A stretch of DNA of 64,000 bases, taken from NCBI GenBank assembly GCA_900539505.1, contig UQCL01000001.1, forward strand, positions 1-64,000. The letters are read 5' to 3'. Shown in pieces: positions 53,150-61,914 of the stretch; within the stretch, counting starts at the first letter, position 1, and every line of letters begins with the position of its first letter. Source of the stretch: an uncultured Campylobacter sp. (GTDB taxonomy: Bacteria > Campylobacterota > Campylobacteria > Campylobacterales > Campylobacteraceae). The translations under genes and the position numbers were made by a program. The notes below the pieces were generated by a model. It did not search any database and was not told where the DNA came from. It was given only the letters and a program-made list of their open reading frames with translations.

Positions 53150-54679
53150 ATGCAAAGCAAAGCCCATCTATGCCCAAAATGCGGCGAAAACACGATATAT
53201 TTCGACGGCATTTGCCACTCGTGTCGCCAAAGGCAGAGGCGGGAGGAGATTTTAAACCTAAGCGCGGACGAAGTGGAGGCGATGATCCTAAAAATCGCGG
53301 ATCGTATCGACGAGATCGAAAAATGGGATGAGATTTACAACGATTTTTGGGCGCTTTTTAGCCTGCTGGATATCCATGATCCAAGGATCGCGCGAGCTGC
53401 GGCGGCGAAGCAGATCTACTATCCGCCCGAACTCTACTTCGGCGCGCCTAAGGACGTAAGAGACGCGCTCATAGCAAAACTAGACTCGCTACAAGATAAC
53501 TCCAAAAACACTCTAAACGACCTTCTGTGCTCGCTTGCGTGGCAGGGCGACGAGCAGACGACGCGGCTTTTTTACGAGCTGTATCAAAACCCGAAGCCGT
53601 GGCGCCAAAAGCTCTACGCGGGCACTGAAATTTACGCGCAAATCGGCGGTTGGAGCTTTGATCAGATGGGCGAGCGAAAATCGCTCGTTTTTGATAAGTG
53701 CCTCGCGGTAGTGCGCGCGAGAGACGGCGCGGAGAAAAACGGCGAGTGCACGAGCGAGCGCGGAGGCGACGACGTCGGCGCGCGAAGCAAAAACGCGAGC
53801 GGCATGAGTGAAATTTTAAATTTCAAAGGCGGCGCAGACGGCGAAAATTGCGAACAAAATGCGCAAATCGGCGCGGACGAAATTTCAAATTTACACGCGG
53901 GCGCGCAGTGTGCTCGCGCAAGCATGGACGAAGACGCGAGCTTGCAGAACGAGCGCGTAAATTTCAAAGCAGACGCGCAAAAAGACGCTAGCAGCGGTTT
54001 AAATTTAAGCGAAAATGCAAAGGATGCCCGCTGCGAAGACGCAAACCAAAACGCGGATGAGCCCGTACGTATCGGCAGGCCTACGGGGCAAAAGTGCGAG
54101 TTTTGCGGCTGCGAGATGCTCGATATGCTGCGTCTTAAGGCCGACGAGCCGCGGCTTGCGTTTCTAAATTTAAAGCACGACGCGATCTTTCGTTGTTGCC
54201 CGACCTGTATCGGTTCGGTCGTTTATTTTTGCAAGAGAGGCGCAGACGGCGAGATAGAGCTAAGCTATAAGGGCGAAGGGTTTACGGAGAGTTATTTTTT
54301 GCAAGAGGACATGACGCGACTATGCGATATGAGATTTAAGCTAGGCGGCGAGGTTTCGCCATTTTACGGCTGCTTTAGCGAGCTTGATACGACCGTGGGC
54401 GGCTATCCGCAATGGGTGCAGGACGCCGAGTATCTGACCTGCCCTAGCTGCGGCGGAACGATGAAGCATCTAGCGCAGATCCCATTCGGCGAGCTGGTGC
54501 AGGGCGAAGGGGTCATATACGTGCAGATCTGCGAGAAAATGCGAGGTTTTGGGCGGCTGCTTTCAGTGCACATGAGGGCGGGGCTTTTAAAATTTGCACC
54601 CCGAGCCTGCGCAAAAATCGGCGTCGTGCTCTTTAAATTTAATCAAGACGGAGCTTATGGGGCTATTTGGCCTTGGTAA
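53150..54679 (+). CDS. YwqG-like (DUF1963) zinc-ribbon protein, frameshifted near its end
   Basis: Two zinc ribbons at the N-terminus (CPKCGENTIYFDGICHSC), a helical region to about residue 188, a low-complexity block (about 190-312), then a YwqG-type domain with CEFCGCEM, RCCPTC, TTVGGYPQWVQDAEYLTCPSCGG. The reading frame as sequenced runs to 54679 (509 residues), but its last ~45 residues look wrong. If one A of the AAAA at 54536-54539 is removed, the frame continues ICEKCEVLGGCFQCT and stops at 54575 (474 residues), restoring a terminal CxxC and a final cysteine, as expected for this family. Function unknown. Confidence 0.75.
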   Translation: MQSKAHLCPKCGENTIYFDGICHSCRQRQRREEILNLSADEVEAMILKIADRIDEIEKWDEIYNDFWALFSLLDIHDPRIARAAAAKQIYYPPELYFGAPKDVRDALIAKLDSLQDNSKNTLNDLLCSLAWQGDEQTTRLFYELYQNPKPWRQKLYAGTEIYAQIGGWSFDQMGERKSLVFDKCLAVVRARDGAEKNGECTSERGGDDVGARSKNASGMSEILNFKGGADGENCEQNAQIGADEISNLHAGAQCARASMDEDASLQNERVNFKADAQKDASSGLNLSENAKDARCEDANQNADEPVRIGRPTGQKCEFCGCEMLDMLRLKADEPRLAFLNLKHDAIFRCCPTCIGSVVYFCKRGADGEIELSYKGEGFTESYFLQEDMTRLCDMRFKLGGEVSPFYGCFSELDTTVGGYPQWVQDAEYLTCPSCGGTMKHLAQIPFGELVQGEGVIYVQICEKMRGFGRLLSVHMRAGLLKFAPRACAKIGVVLFKFNQDGAYGAIWPW

Positions 54680-54695
54680 AAAGAATAGGCGCTAG
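54657..54695 (+). pseudogene. Remnant of a duplicated MGLFGLGKK gene start
   Basis: ATGGGGCTATT and the next bases encode MGLFGLGKKNRR and stop. The segment from about 54606 (GCCTGCGCAAAAAT) through the codons aligns with 56043-56120, the upstream region and start of the gene at 56095. It is a truncated copy whose ribosome site has decayed. Confidence 0.65.
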
Positions 54696-55044
54696 TCAAA
54701 TTTATAAGCCATAAAATTTAACCTCGCTGGCGTTTCGCGCCATAACTGAATTCGGCTAATGAAATTTTATAAAAGCAGCTCGCACTGTAACCAAATATAT
54801 AAATCTGGCGAGCCTAAATTTTAAAAGTTTCAAATTTTAAATAAGCCCGCGTGCTATATCGGACGTATTCGGCGGCAAACAGAATTTACAAGCAGCGAAA
54901 TTTAAACAATGCCCGCAACGGTATCCGGCATATCTAGCGATAGTAAAATTTTCATCTCGCACGCAGCCTAATTTATCGCCATAGACTTGCCGCTAAATTT
55001 CACAAACGGCAAAAGCTAAATTTCAAGCGAGAAATTTGCGTCGC
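54696..55044. other. Gene-free spacer
   Basis: About 350 nt, AAATTT-rich, between the remnant and the 3' end of the convergent ankyrin gene. No gene or strong hairpin seen. Confidence 0.5.
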
Positions 55045-55896
55045 CTACCTGCTAAGCGCCTCGGCAACGTGATCCCAGCCGAGCGCTCTAGCATAATCGA
55101 GCGCGGTTTTGCCGTGGATATTTTTAGCGTTTTTATCCGCACCCTTAGCAAGCAAAAGCTCGATCCTCGTCAGATTGCCCGCGATCGCCTCGTGGTGCAG
55201 CATCGTGTAGCCCTCATCGTCCGTGCGCGTGATCTCGTCCGGATACCCGCGCAAAAACTCCTCGAAATTTTTCTTCGTATTGACGCTCATCGGGTGCTCG
55301 GTTAAATTTTGCGGATGTTCCTGCTGTTCGTACGCCACCAGCACGACGTCAGGATCGCCGAAATTTAGCCCCCACGCCTCGTCGTGCTCGGCGCGCTCGC
55401 TCTGGCTCATAGCTTTGCGCATCGCCTGCACGCTAAAGCCGCCGTAGGTCTTGCCCTCTATCGCAAACATCCAGTCGCTGATCTGCTCTAGCGGTACCGA
55501 GACTTGCTCGCCGTTTTTGACGTTGCTTAGCACGTTCGGGTCATTTACGAGCACGCCGCAAACGCGCTCGCCGTCAAAATACACGTCGTTTACCCACATA
55601 TGCTCGACCTCGGTGCTGCCGTCTAGCTCCTGCGAAAAGGCGACCTTAGCGCAGGCAAAGCTAAGCGCGGGGACGATGCGGAGGCGCTCCCAGTACAGCT
55701 CGCGCCAGAAGTAGCGAAAGCTCTTTCGCGCCTGCTCGAAGGCTTTTAGCATCGCCTCATCTTCGCCGTCCGCGTAAAACACGGGCTCGCTCTCTTTCGC
55801 GTCTTTTACCGCGGCGTTTCCGCCTTGCTCGCCCTTGCTATCGCCATTTTTTGAGTCCGCGTCATCGCCGCCGAATAGTTTTTTAAATAGTCCCAT
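55045..55896 (-). CDS. DUF2314-like protein with C-terminal ankyrin repeats
   Basis: A 283-residue cytosolic protein. It begins MGLFKKLFGGDDADSKN, similar in type to the MGLFGLGKK start of the next gene. The middle (about 45-175) resembles DUF2314: EHMWVNDVYFDGERVCGVLVNDPNVLSNVKNGEQVSVPLEQISDWMF...GGFSVQAMRKAM. The last ~65 residues are two ankyrin repeats (DDEGYTMLHHEAIAGNLTRIELLLAKGADKN, HGKTALDYARALGWDHVAEAL). Such proteins often act in protein interaction or immunity modules; no toxin is seen here. Ribosome site AAGGAGAGC. Confidence 0.75.
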   Translation of the reverse strand: MGLFKKLFGGDDADSKNGDSKGEQGGNAAVKDAKESEPVFYADGEDEAMLKAFEQARKSFRYFWRELYWERLRIVPALSFACAKVAFSQELDGSTEVEHMWVNDVYFDGERVCGVLVNDPNVLSNVKNGEQVSVPLEQISDWMFAIEGKTYGGFSVQAMRKAMSQSERAEHDEAWGLNFGDPDVVLVAYEQQEHPQNLTEHPMSVNTKKNFEEFLRGYPDEITRTDDEGYTMLHHEAIAGNLTRIELLLAKGADKNAKNIHGKTALDYARALGWDHVAEALSR

Positions 55897-56094
55897 TTGC
55901 TCTCCTTAAATTTAGTTGAGATTCGTATTGTATTTTAAATTTACTTTCATTTGCCTGATTAAAATGGCAGGCAAAATTTCACCGCGCGAGCCATATATCG
56001 GAGCGCAGAAGAGCGGGGCGGTTTTACAGCTTGCGTTCCGCGCCTGCGCAAAAATTAGCTATAATTGCGTTTAAATTTAATTAAAGGAGAGATT

Positions 56095-57153
56095 ATGGGG
56101 CTATTCGGTTTGGGCAAAAAAGCTGAAAAGGCGCAAATTCCAAGCACTTTTGCCGGCAGAGTGGATAAATTTTGGGCGGAATTTAGCGGCATGGTAGACG
56201 AGATCAAGGCCGATCTGGCGGCGAAGGAGTTTGAAAAGGCGATGCAAAAGACCGACGAAAAGCTTCGTATCTGCCTTGCTGAGCCCTATTTTATGACCGG
56301 GCTTGCGGGCGATAAGCTTGATCTGGTGCTAACTCCCGAGGGTATGAGACACCGCCTCTTTTGGCTAAGCTTTATCAAAAACGCTATGCCAAAACAGCTC
56401 GAGGGCAGAATGCGCTGTACGCTCGGAAAGCCGCGTGCGCCGCGAGGTATCGGCGGACTTGAGATGTACGATACGCGCGTAAGCGCCGAGGAGTCGATGA
56501 TCTACGCGCAGTTTAACGAAAGCGATGTAGATATTAAAATTTACAACGAAAACCTAGCGGCTCTGCTCGCGCAGGACGAGGGCAAGGCTTATAACCTTAG
56601 CTTTATCCTGCTTGACAATATGATCGGCGAAACGGCGATCATAAATACGCTAGGCGAGCTTGAGGTGCTAGCTAAGCCGCAGGAAAACGGCGTGCCGCTA
56701 AGCGAATTTGCCGATCTGATCGATGAGAAATTCGGCGAAAAAGCCGCTCACGAACCGCTAAAGAATTTTTTCAGCTACGAGATGGAGCCGGGCGGAAGCG
56801 AGGTGCGCGAGGACGTGATCGTGGGCACCACCTGCCTGACCAATATCGTAAATCAGTACCTAAACGGCGAGCGCGATATCTATAACGAAGCTTACGAGCT
56901 TGGCATCAAATTTTGCTTTCTTAGCATCGATAACGGCGGCGACATGCAGGCGGGCTTTGATCTGAGAAACAAGATCGAGGACGAGGAGCTAGAAAGCTGC
57001 GGCTCGTTTTTAGAGATAATCGGCGGCGCAACCGGGCAGAGGCACGCATACATCGATCTCATCTGCTACGACGAGGAGAAACTGAAAGAAAAGGTAAGCG
57101 AGCTTTGCAAAAAATACGGCGCTAGTATCGAAATTCATGACTTTAAGCGGTAG
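56095..57153 (+). CDS. Conserved-looking hypothetical protein, MGLFGLGKK type
   Basis: A 352-residue protein with no signal peptide or membrane helix. I start at MGLFGLGKKAEK (AAAGGAGAG site 5 nt upstream); a frame extends to 56065 without a good start. The N-terminal third is helical (VDKFWAEFSGMVDEIKADLAAKEFEKAM), and the C-terminal part has GTTCLTNIVNQYLNGERDI and FLEIIGGATGQRHAYIDLICYD. I do not recognise the family. It is divergent from the ankyrin gene, and a remnant of its 5' end lies at 54657. Confidence 0.7.
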   Translation: MGLFGLGKKAEKAQIPSTFAGRVDKFWAEFSGMVDEIKADLAAKEFEKAMQKTDEKLRICLAEPYFMTGLAGDKLDLVLTPEGMRHRLFWLSFIKNAMPKQLEGRMRCTLGKPRAPRGIGGLEMYDTRVSAEESMIYAQFNESDVDIKIYNENLAALLAQDEGKAYNLSFILLDNMIGETAIINTLGELEVLAKPQENGVPLSEFADLIDEKFGEKAAHEPLKNFFSYEMEPGGSEVREDVIVGTTCLTNIVNQYLNGERDIYNEAYELGIKFCFLSIDNGGDMQAGFDLRNKIEDEELESCGSFLEIIGGATGQRHAYIDLICYDEEKLKEKVSELCKKYGASIEIHDFKR

Positions 57154-57176
57154 CGACTTTGGTTTTTACCGCTACC
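57149..57176 (+). terminator. Weak hairpin at the end of the MGLFGLGKK gene
   Basis: GGTAGCG (57149-57155) pairs with CGCTACC (57170-57176) around a 14-nt loop containing the stop region. Only 7 bp and no U tract, so the call is tentative. Confidence 0.3.
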
Positions 57177-57819
57177 AAAATTTGCGACTTAGACGGTAAT
57201 GGACTCTGTTTTTTGCGGCAGATAAATTTGAAATTTTGCACCATCGAGGAAAATAAATTTTAAAATTCTACGCCGCGTAAAATAAATTTAAAATTTGCCG
57301 CGCCGCACGCTTTTCGTTCAGTTTTGTCGTTCCGCTGGTACGCGCTAAATTTGATCAAATTGCAAGCTTGCGGTGCAAATTATAGTGGCGCGATTTAGGA
57401 TTTTGTTTATGCACGTGATTCGCTTGCAATGTAGATCAGCGTGGGCGTTTTTTATAAAATATACACACCGCTTGCAAATTTCACGCGCTGTACCTGTTCG
57501 CATACATAGGCTCGCTATGTAGAATTTTTATCGGCCACAATAATCTTCAGCGCGAGATTTGTTAAGATTTAAGCACCAACGCATAATTTGATAAAATTTT
57601 AGAAGCGGACACGCAATAAATTCCAAGAAAAAAACCAAGCACGAAAGAATTTCTAATGAAATTTTGCAAAACGCTCTTTGGTAGAATTTATAAAAATTAT
57701 AAAGATTTGACTCGGACAAATTTTAAAATTCTATAAAAAGCGGGTTTTATCAAAATCTTGCCAAGCCATGAAATTTCAAGAAAATTCCACAGAATTCCGA
57801 TAAGTTTTTTGAAATTTTA
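57177..57819. other. Gene-poor AT-rich region before folP
   Basis: About 640 nt between convergent genes. The only frame of note (57528-57719, minus) lacks a ribosome site and family features, so I leave it out. AAATTTAAAATTT words are frequent near 57240-57300. Confidence 0.45.
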
Positions 57820-58956
57820 CTATAGCAGAATCCGATCCATCGCACGCATTAGCCGCAGCATTTGAGCGTGTTCGAATACATCGTGCGTGCGGATGATCGC
57901 AGCACCGTTTAAAGCGGCGATCTGGTGCAGATACAGCGAGCCTGCGAGCCTCTCCGCGACCGCAGAGGGGCTGTAAAAATCGATAACGCTCTTTCTGCTC
58001 GCGCCTACAAGCAGCGGGCAGCCGAAGTGCAAAAAATGCTGCAAATTTTTAATCAGTACCAAATTTTGCTCGGCGGTCTTGCCAAAGCCGATGCCCACGT
58101 CAAGGATGATCTTTTTAAGCCCCGCACTTCGCAGCTGCTGCAAATTCTGCGCAAAAAACTCATCGATCTCGCCCATCAGATCGTCATATTTGGGCGCAAG
58201 CTGCATATTTTGCGGATTTCCCTGCATGTGCATCAGCACGTAAGCGGCGTCGTAGCGAAGCGCAAGCGGAGCGAGGGCGAGGTTTGCGCTGATGTCGTTG
58301 ATGATGCTAAAGCCCCGATCTAGCGCAAATTCCAAACAATACTCATCGAAGCTATCGAGGCTAAATTTTGCCTTTTCGTGCAGGCGCAGACGATAAATTT
58401 CGTTCACGATGTCCTTTATGCGCGCAAACTCCTCATCCCTGCCGCAGTACTGGCTGCCCGGGCGCGAGCTCACGCCGCCGATGTCGATGATAGCGGCGCC
58501 CTGCTCAATCATCTTTTCGATCTTGCAGATCGCCTCTTTTAGGTTTGCCGCGCGGCTTGCGGGGTTGAAGCTATCGGAGTTGATATTGACGACGCCCATT
58601 ATTTCGCAGCTTTGCGGCTTAGCAAATTTCTCGCTTAGAAATTTCGCGAGCTCTTTTAGCCCGAAATCCTGCAGCGCTTCCTTTTGCGCCAAAGCCTCGA
58701 TCTGGCGGTCGTTTGCGATCAAAACCGCGTCCGTATCGTCCCGCCCTAGGATCACTCCTTCGTTGCACGCAAGCTCGGCGCCGATGCTAAGGGCATCTTG
58801 TTTTAAAATATTCGCCGCTGGCGCTCGCAGGTCTTTTAAATAGAAAAAGTTTAGGCGCGATTTTTTCTGCATTATCGCCCGTCCCGCATTTCGCACGCCG
58901 ATACGCTCGCAAATCAGCGCAAAGTCGGCATCGTTTGAAATTTTATAAATTTTCAT
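57820..58956 (-). CDS. folP: Dihydropteroate synthase with N-terminal domain
   Basis: Joins 6-hydroxymethyl-dihydropterin diphosphate to p-aminobenzoate in folate synthesis; the sulfonamide target. 378 residues, about 100 longer than E. coli FolP, as in other Campylobacter: residues 1-115 are an extra domain. The barrel has MGVVNINSDSF, IDIGGVSSRPGSQYC, SLDSFDEYCLEFALDRGFSIINDIS, MHMQGNPQNM, LDVGIGFGKTAEQNL and IIRTHDVFEH. ATGA overlap with holB. Confidence 0.95.
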   Translation of the reverse strand: MKIYKISNDADFALICERIGVRNAGRAIMQKKSRLNFFYLKDLRAPAANILKQDALSIGAELACNEGVILGRDDTDAVLIANDRQIEALAQKEALQDFGLKELAKFLSEKFAKPQSCEIMGVVNINSDSFNPASRAANLKEAICKIEKMIEQGAAIIDIGGVSSRPGSQYCGRDEEFARIKDIVNEIYRLRLHEKAKFSLDSFDEYCLEFALDRGFSIINDISANLALAPLALRYDAAYVLMHMQGNPQNMQLAPKYDDLMGEIDEFFAQNLQQLRSAGLKKIILDVGIGFGKTAEQNLVLIKNLQHFLHFGCPLLVGASRKSVIDFYSPSAVAERLAGSLYLHQIAALNGAAIIRTHDVFEHAQMLRLMRAMDRILL

Positions 58957-59573
58957 CTTTTCTCCTCGATCATTAAAAGCAGCGGAGTAAGCACGGCGTG
59001 GGCTTTGGCGTTGTGCTCGGCGAGGTAGCTTAAGCGATCTATTCGCTGCAGCTCATCGCCGCTTAGCCTGACGCCCGCCTCGAAGCACTCTAGCGCGATC
59101 TCGCCGATGAGCGCTTTTAGCGCCGTTTTATCCAGCTCGCCCTTGCGCTCCAGCGCGATCTGCGCGTCGATAAAATCCACCGCTTCTTTTAGGCTGAGCC
59201 TGGTTAAATTTAACCCGGTGCGGTATCTTGGCTTTCGCACGCAGAGATTTTGCACGATAAGGCGCGAGCGGATGGTGGGCAGTAGGGCGTTGATGAAAGG
59301 GGTGATCAGGAAAAACACCGTATTTTTGGGCGGCTCCTCTAAAATTTTAAGCAGAGCGTTTTGCGCCTCTTCGCCGAATTTCGTAGCGGCGATGACGATG
59401 ATCTTATCCTCGCGCTCGGCGACGTAGGCTTCGTCGACGATCTTTCGCGCCTCGTCGATCTTAAGCTCGACGCTTTCGAAAAAGCGCAAATTTTTGCGCG
59501 GAATTTCGGCTAAAATTTTATCTTTAAAGCCCTCATAATCGCCCGTTAAAACGATCTGATTTATGATTTTCAA
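58953..59573 (-). CDS. holB: DNA polymerase III delta' subunit, short form
   Basis: A 206-residue clamp-loader subunit typical of Campylobacter. TTG start overlapping the hobA TGA as TTGA. The RFC-like core has EDKIIVIAATKFGEEAQNALLKILEEPPKNTVFFLITP, including the sensor-region LLKILEEPP and PTIRSRL motif. No Walker A, as usual for delta'. Confidence 0.92.
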   Translation of the reverse strand: MKIINQIVLTGDYEGFKDKILAEIPRKNLRFFESVELKIDEARKIVDEAYVAEREDKIIVIAATKFGEEAQNALLKILEEPPKNTVFFLITPFINALLPTIRSRLIVQNLCVRKPRYRTGLNLTRLSLKEAVDFIDAQIALERKGELDKTALKALIGEIALECFEAGVRLSGDELQRIDRLSYLAEHNAKAHAVLTPLLLMIEEKR

Positions 59574-60103
59574 AGCACCACTTCGTCAAAAAGCACGGCG
59601 TCGATGCTTTTGTCTAAAATTTTAAAAAGCTGAATAAGTTTGAGATCCAAGCTAGGATCGCTCTCGCTCATGTAGAAGCTATTTTGCAGCCTCTCGTCGA
59701 TGAGCCACAGATAGCTGTCCTCGTGGCTTTTGGCGATTTTGGCTAGCGGATGGTTGCCGTTGCCGATGTAAAAATATATAAAGCCGTTGGCAAACGCGAG
59801 GCTTAGCATATCGTTTAGCAGCAGCGCGTCCTCCAGGCTATTTACACCGCCGCGGTAGAGCGAGCGCAGCGAAAAAAACGGTAGCAGCGGGCGGGAGTTG
59901 GTAGAGGAGTTGATCTTTTTGATGATGTATTCGCTAAACCAGCTTCGCTCATCGTCGCATATGACGATGAAAGCAAAGCCGTCGTGGAGGAATTTTAGCT
60001 TTGATGCTAAAAGCGGCGTCCAGTCCTCCTTGCGATCCTCGAGCCACTCAAGTCCGGGCTCGGAGCGCATCGCCGTGACGCTCCAAGTGTGCAGATCCTG
60101 CAT
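59570..60103 (-). CDS. hobA: DnaA initiator-associating protein HobA
   Basis: A 177-residue protein restricted to Campylobacterota. HobA tetramers bind domains I-II of DnaA and help it assemble at oriC. Sequence includes LHTWSVTAMRSEPGLEWLEDRKEDWTPLLASKL and ERSWFSEYIIKKINSSTNSRPLLPF, matching Helicobacter HobA in layout. It overlaps lysC (TAATG) and holB. Strong marker for the taxon. Confidence 0.93.
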   Translation of the reverse strand: MQDLHTWSVTAMRSEPGLEWLEDRKEDWTPLLASKLKFLHDGFAFIVICDDERSWFSEYIIKKINSSTNSRPLLPFFSLRSLYRGGVNSLEDALLLNDMLSLAFANGFIYFYIGNGNHPLAKIAKSHEDSYLWLIDERLQNSFYMSESDPSLDLKLIQLFKILDKSIDAVLFDEVVL

Positions 60104-61308
60104 TATTTATCCAAATCGTAGGCTTTATGCAGCGCGCGCACGGCAAGCTCGCCGTATTTAGCCTCTACGATCATCGAAATTTTAATCTCGCTCGTGGAGA
60201 TCATCTGGATATTTATCCCTTCATCCGCAAGCGTCTTAAACGCCTTACTAGCTATGCCGCTGTGGCTTTTCATACCCACGCCTACCAAAGAAACCTTTAC
60301 AATGTCGGCATCTGATTCGATGATGGAATTCGGATTTGGATTTACCTCTTTCATTACTCTATAGGCCGTTTCCAGCTCATTTTGCGGCACGGTAAAGCCC
60401 AAATTCGTCTCGCCGTTTCGTCCGATATTTTGCACGATCATATCGACGTTGATCTCCTTGCTCGCGAGCGCGGAGAAAATTTCAGCCGCGACGCCGGGGC
60501 GATCCTCTACGTTTCTAATCGTGATTCTTGCTTGATTTTTATCCAGTGCAATGCCGCTAATTACCGCATCTTCCATCTTTTCTTCTCCTGTTATGAGTGT
60601 TCCTTCATGATCGTTAAAACTGCTTCGCGTCACCAAATTTACGTTTAACTTCTTCGCAAGCTCAACGCTTCGATTTTGCAAAACCTTCGCTCCCAAGCTC
60701 GCAAGCTCAAGCATCTCGTCGTAACTGATGCGATCAAGCTTCTTAGCCTTTGGCTCAATGCGCGGATCGGTCGTATAAACGCCGTCCACGTCGGTGTAAA
60801 TTTCGCACAGATCGGCTTTCAGCGCTCCTGCGACGGCGACTGCGCTAAGATCGCTCCCGCCTCGCCCGAGCGTAGTTACCTCGCCTGCGGTGCTGATGCC
60901 CTGAAAGCCCGCGACGACGACGATTTTTCCCTGCTTTAGCGCCTCTTGCATACTTTTTGGATCGATAGAGACGATGCGAGCTTTGGTGTGAAAATTATCC
61001 GTCACGATGCCCGCACCGCGCCCGCTAAATGCGATCGCAGGGTAGCCCTTGGCATTTAGCGCGATAGCTAAAAGTGCGCTCGTGACGCGCTCACCCGAGC
61101 TTAGCAGCACATCCATCTCTCTGCCTACGGGAGTTTTAGTAAAAAATTCCGCCTGCTCGATGAGCTGATTGGTAACGCCGCTCATCGCAGATACGATTAC
61201 CGCGACATCGTGCCCTTCGTTTTTAGTCTTTATCACGCGCTGCGCGACCGCCTCGATCCGCTCTAGCGTACCGACGCTCGTACCGCCGTATTTTTGAACG
61301 ATCAGCAT
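60103..61308 (-). CDS. lysC: Aspartate kinase
   Basis: First step of the lysine/threonine/methionine and diaminopimelate pathways. 401 residues: kinase domain with IVQKYGGTSVGTLERI, SGERVTSALLAIAL, TLGRGGSDLSAVA and TDVDGVYTTDPR; two ACT domains in the C-terminal third (QARITIRNVEDRPGVAAEIFSAL and VSLVGVGMKSHSGIASKAF), indicating feedback control. Last base of the rppH stop is shared (TAATG). Confidence 0.96.
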   Translation of the reverse strand: MLIVQKYGGTSVGTLERIEAVAQRVIKTKNEGHDVAVIVSAMSGVTNQLIEQAEFFTKTPVGREMDVLLSSGERVTSALLAIALNAKGYPAIAFSGRGAGIVTDNFHTKARIVSIDPKSMQEALKQGKIVVVAGFQGISTAGEVTTLGRGGSDLSAVAVAGALKADLCEIYTDVDGVYTTDPRIEPKAKKLDRISYDEMLELASLGAKVLQNRSVELAKKLNVNLVTRSSFNDHEGTLITGEEKMEDAVISGIALDKNQARITIRNVEDRPGVAAEIFSALASKEINVDMIVQNIGRNGETNLGFTVPQNELETAYRVMKEVNPNPNSIIESDADIVKVSLVGVGMKSHSGIASKAFKTLADEGINIQMISTSEIKISMIVEAKYGELAVRALHKAYDLDK

Positions 61309-61778
61309 TAAATGTAACCCTCCTCCTTAAAATATTTTAAAACCGTCGCGTAAATCGGCTTTTTGAAGTGATTTACGTGCCTTAAAACCTCATTCGCGCC
61401 TACGAATTTAAATGCGTCGAACTCCGGAAGTTTAGTATTGATGTTTATATCGGCTAAGCTTCGCAATCTCACCAAAAAATACCTTTGAATTTGCCCGTCG
61501 TATGGGCGCATCTTTTGAGCTACCCCATCGGGAAAGTCATAGCTAAGCCACTTCGGGCACTCAGCGATGATATCGACTTTGCTTGTTCCGATCTCCTCAC
61601 CGAGCTCTCTGCGGATAGCCATCGTAGGCGTCTCACCGTCGTCGATACCGCCTTGAGGAAACTGCCAAGCGCCTTTGATGTCGCTTCGTTGCGCGATTAA
61701 AATTTCGCAATTAAACGGATACGAGGGCGAAAGTACGATTGCAGCGACATTTGGTCTGTAATTTTTCTCTTTTTCCAT
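61308..61778 (-). CDS. rppH: RNA pyrophosphohydrolase
   Basis: A 156-residue Nudix hydrolase that removes pyrophosphate from mRNA 5' ends. RPNVAAIVLSP, WQFPQGGIDDGE, and the Nudix box GGIDDGETPTMAIRRELGEEIG are complete; WLSYDFPD and QRYFLVRL follow, as in RppH. Starts the operon rppH-lysC-hobA-holB-folP. Confidence 0.94.
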   Translation of the reverse strand: MEKEKNYRPNVAAIVLSPSYPFNCEILIAQRSDIKGAWQFPQGGIDDGETPTMAIRRELGEEIGTSKVDIIAECPKWLSYDFPDGVAQKMRPYDGQIQRYFLVRLRSLADININTKLPEFDAFKFVGANEVLRHVNHFKKPIYATVLKYFKEEGYI

Positions 61779-61914
61779 CTCGTTTTCTCACAAAAAATTT
61801 CTCAAAATTCTATCTAAAAATATTAAAATTTGCGTTAAGAGGCTTAAAATTTATATAAATTTTCAAATTAATTCGCTAAATTTTGCGACGTAAATTTAGC
61901 CCATAGGACCGACC

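Noticed and set aside
54870..57200. Polymorphic toxin-immunity island
   Set aside because: DUF1963/DUF2314/ankyrin proteins can accompany such systems, but no toxin, delivery or recombination gene is visible here.
57528..57719. Minus-strand 63-residue open frame
   Set aside because: No ribosome site or family feature; AT-rich intergenic DNA.
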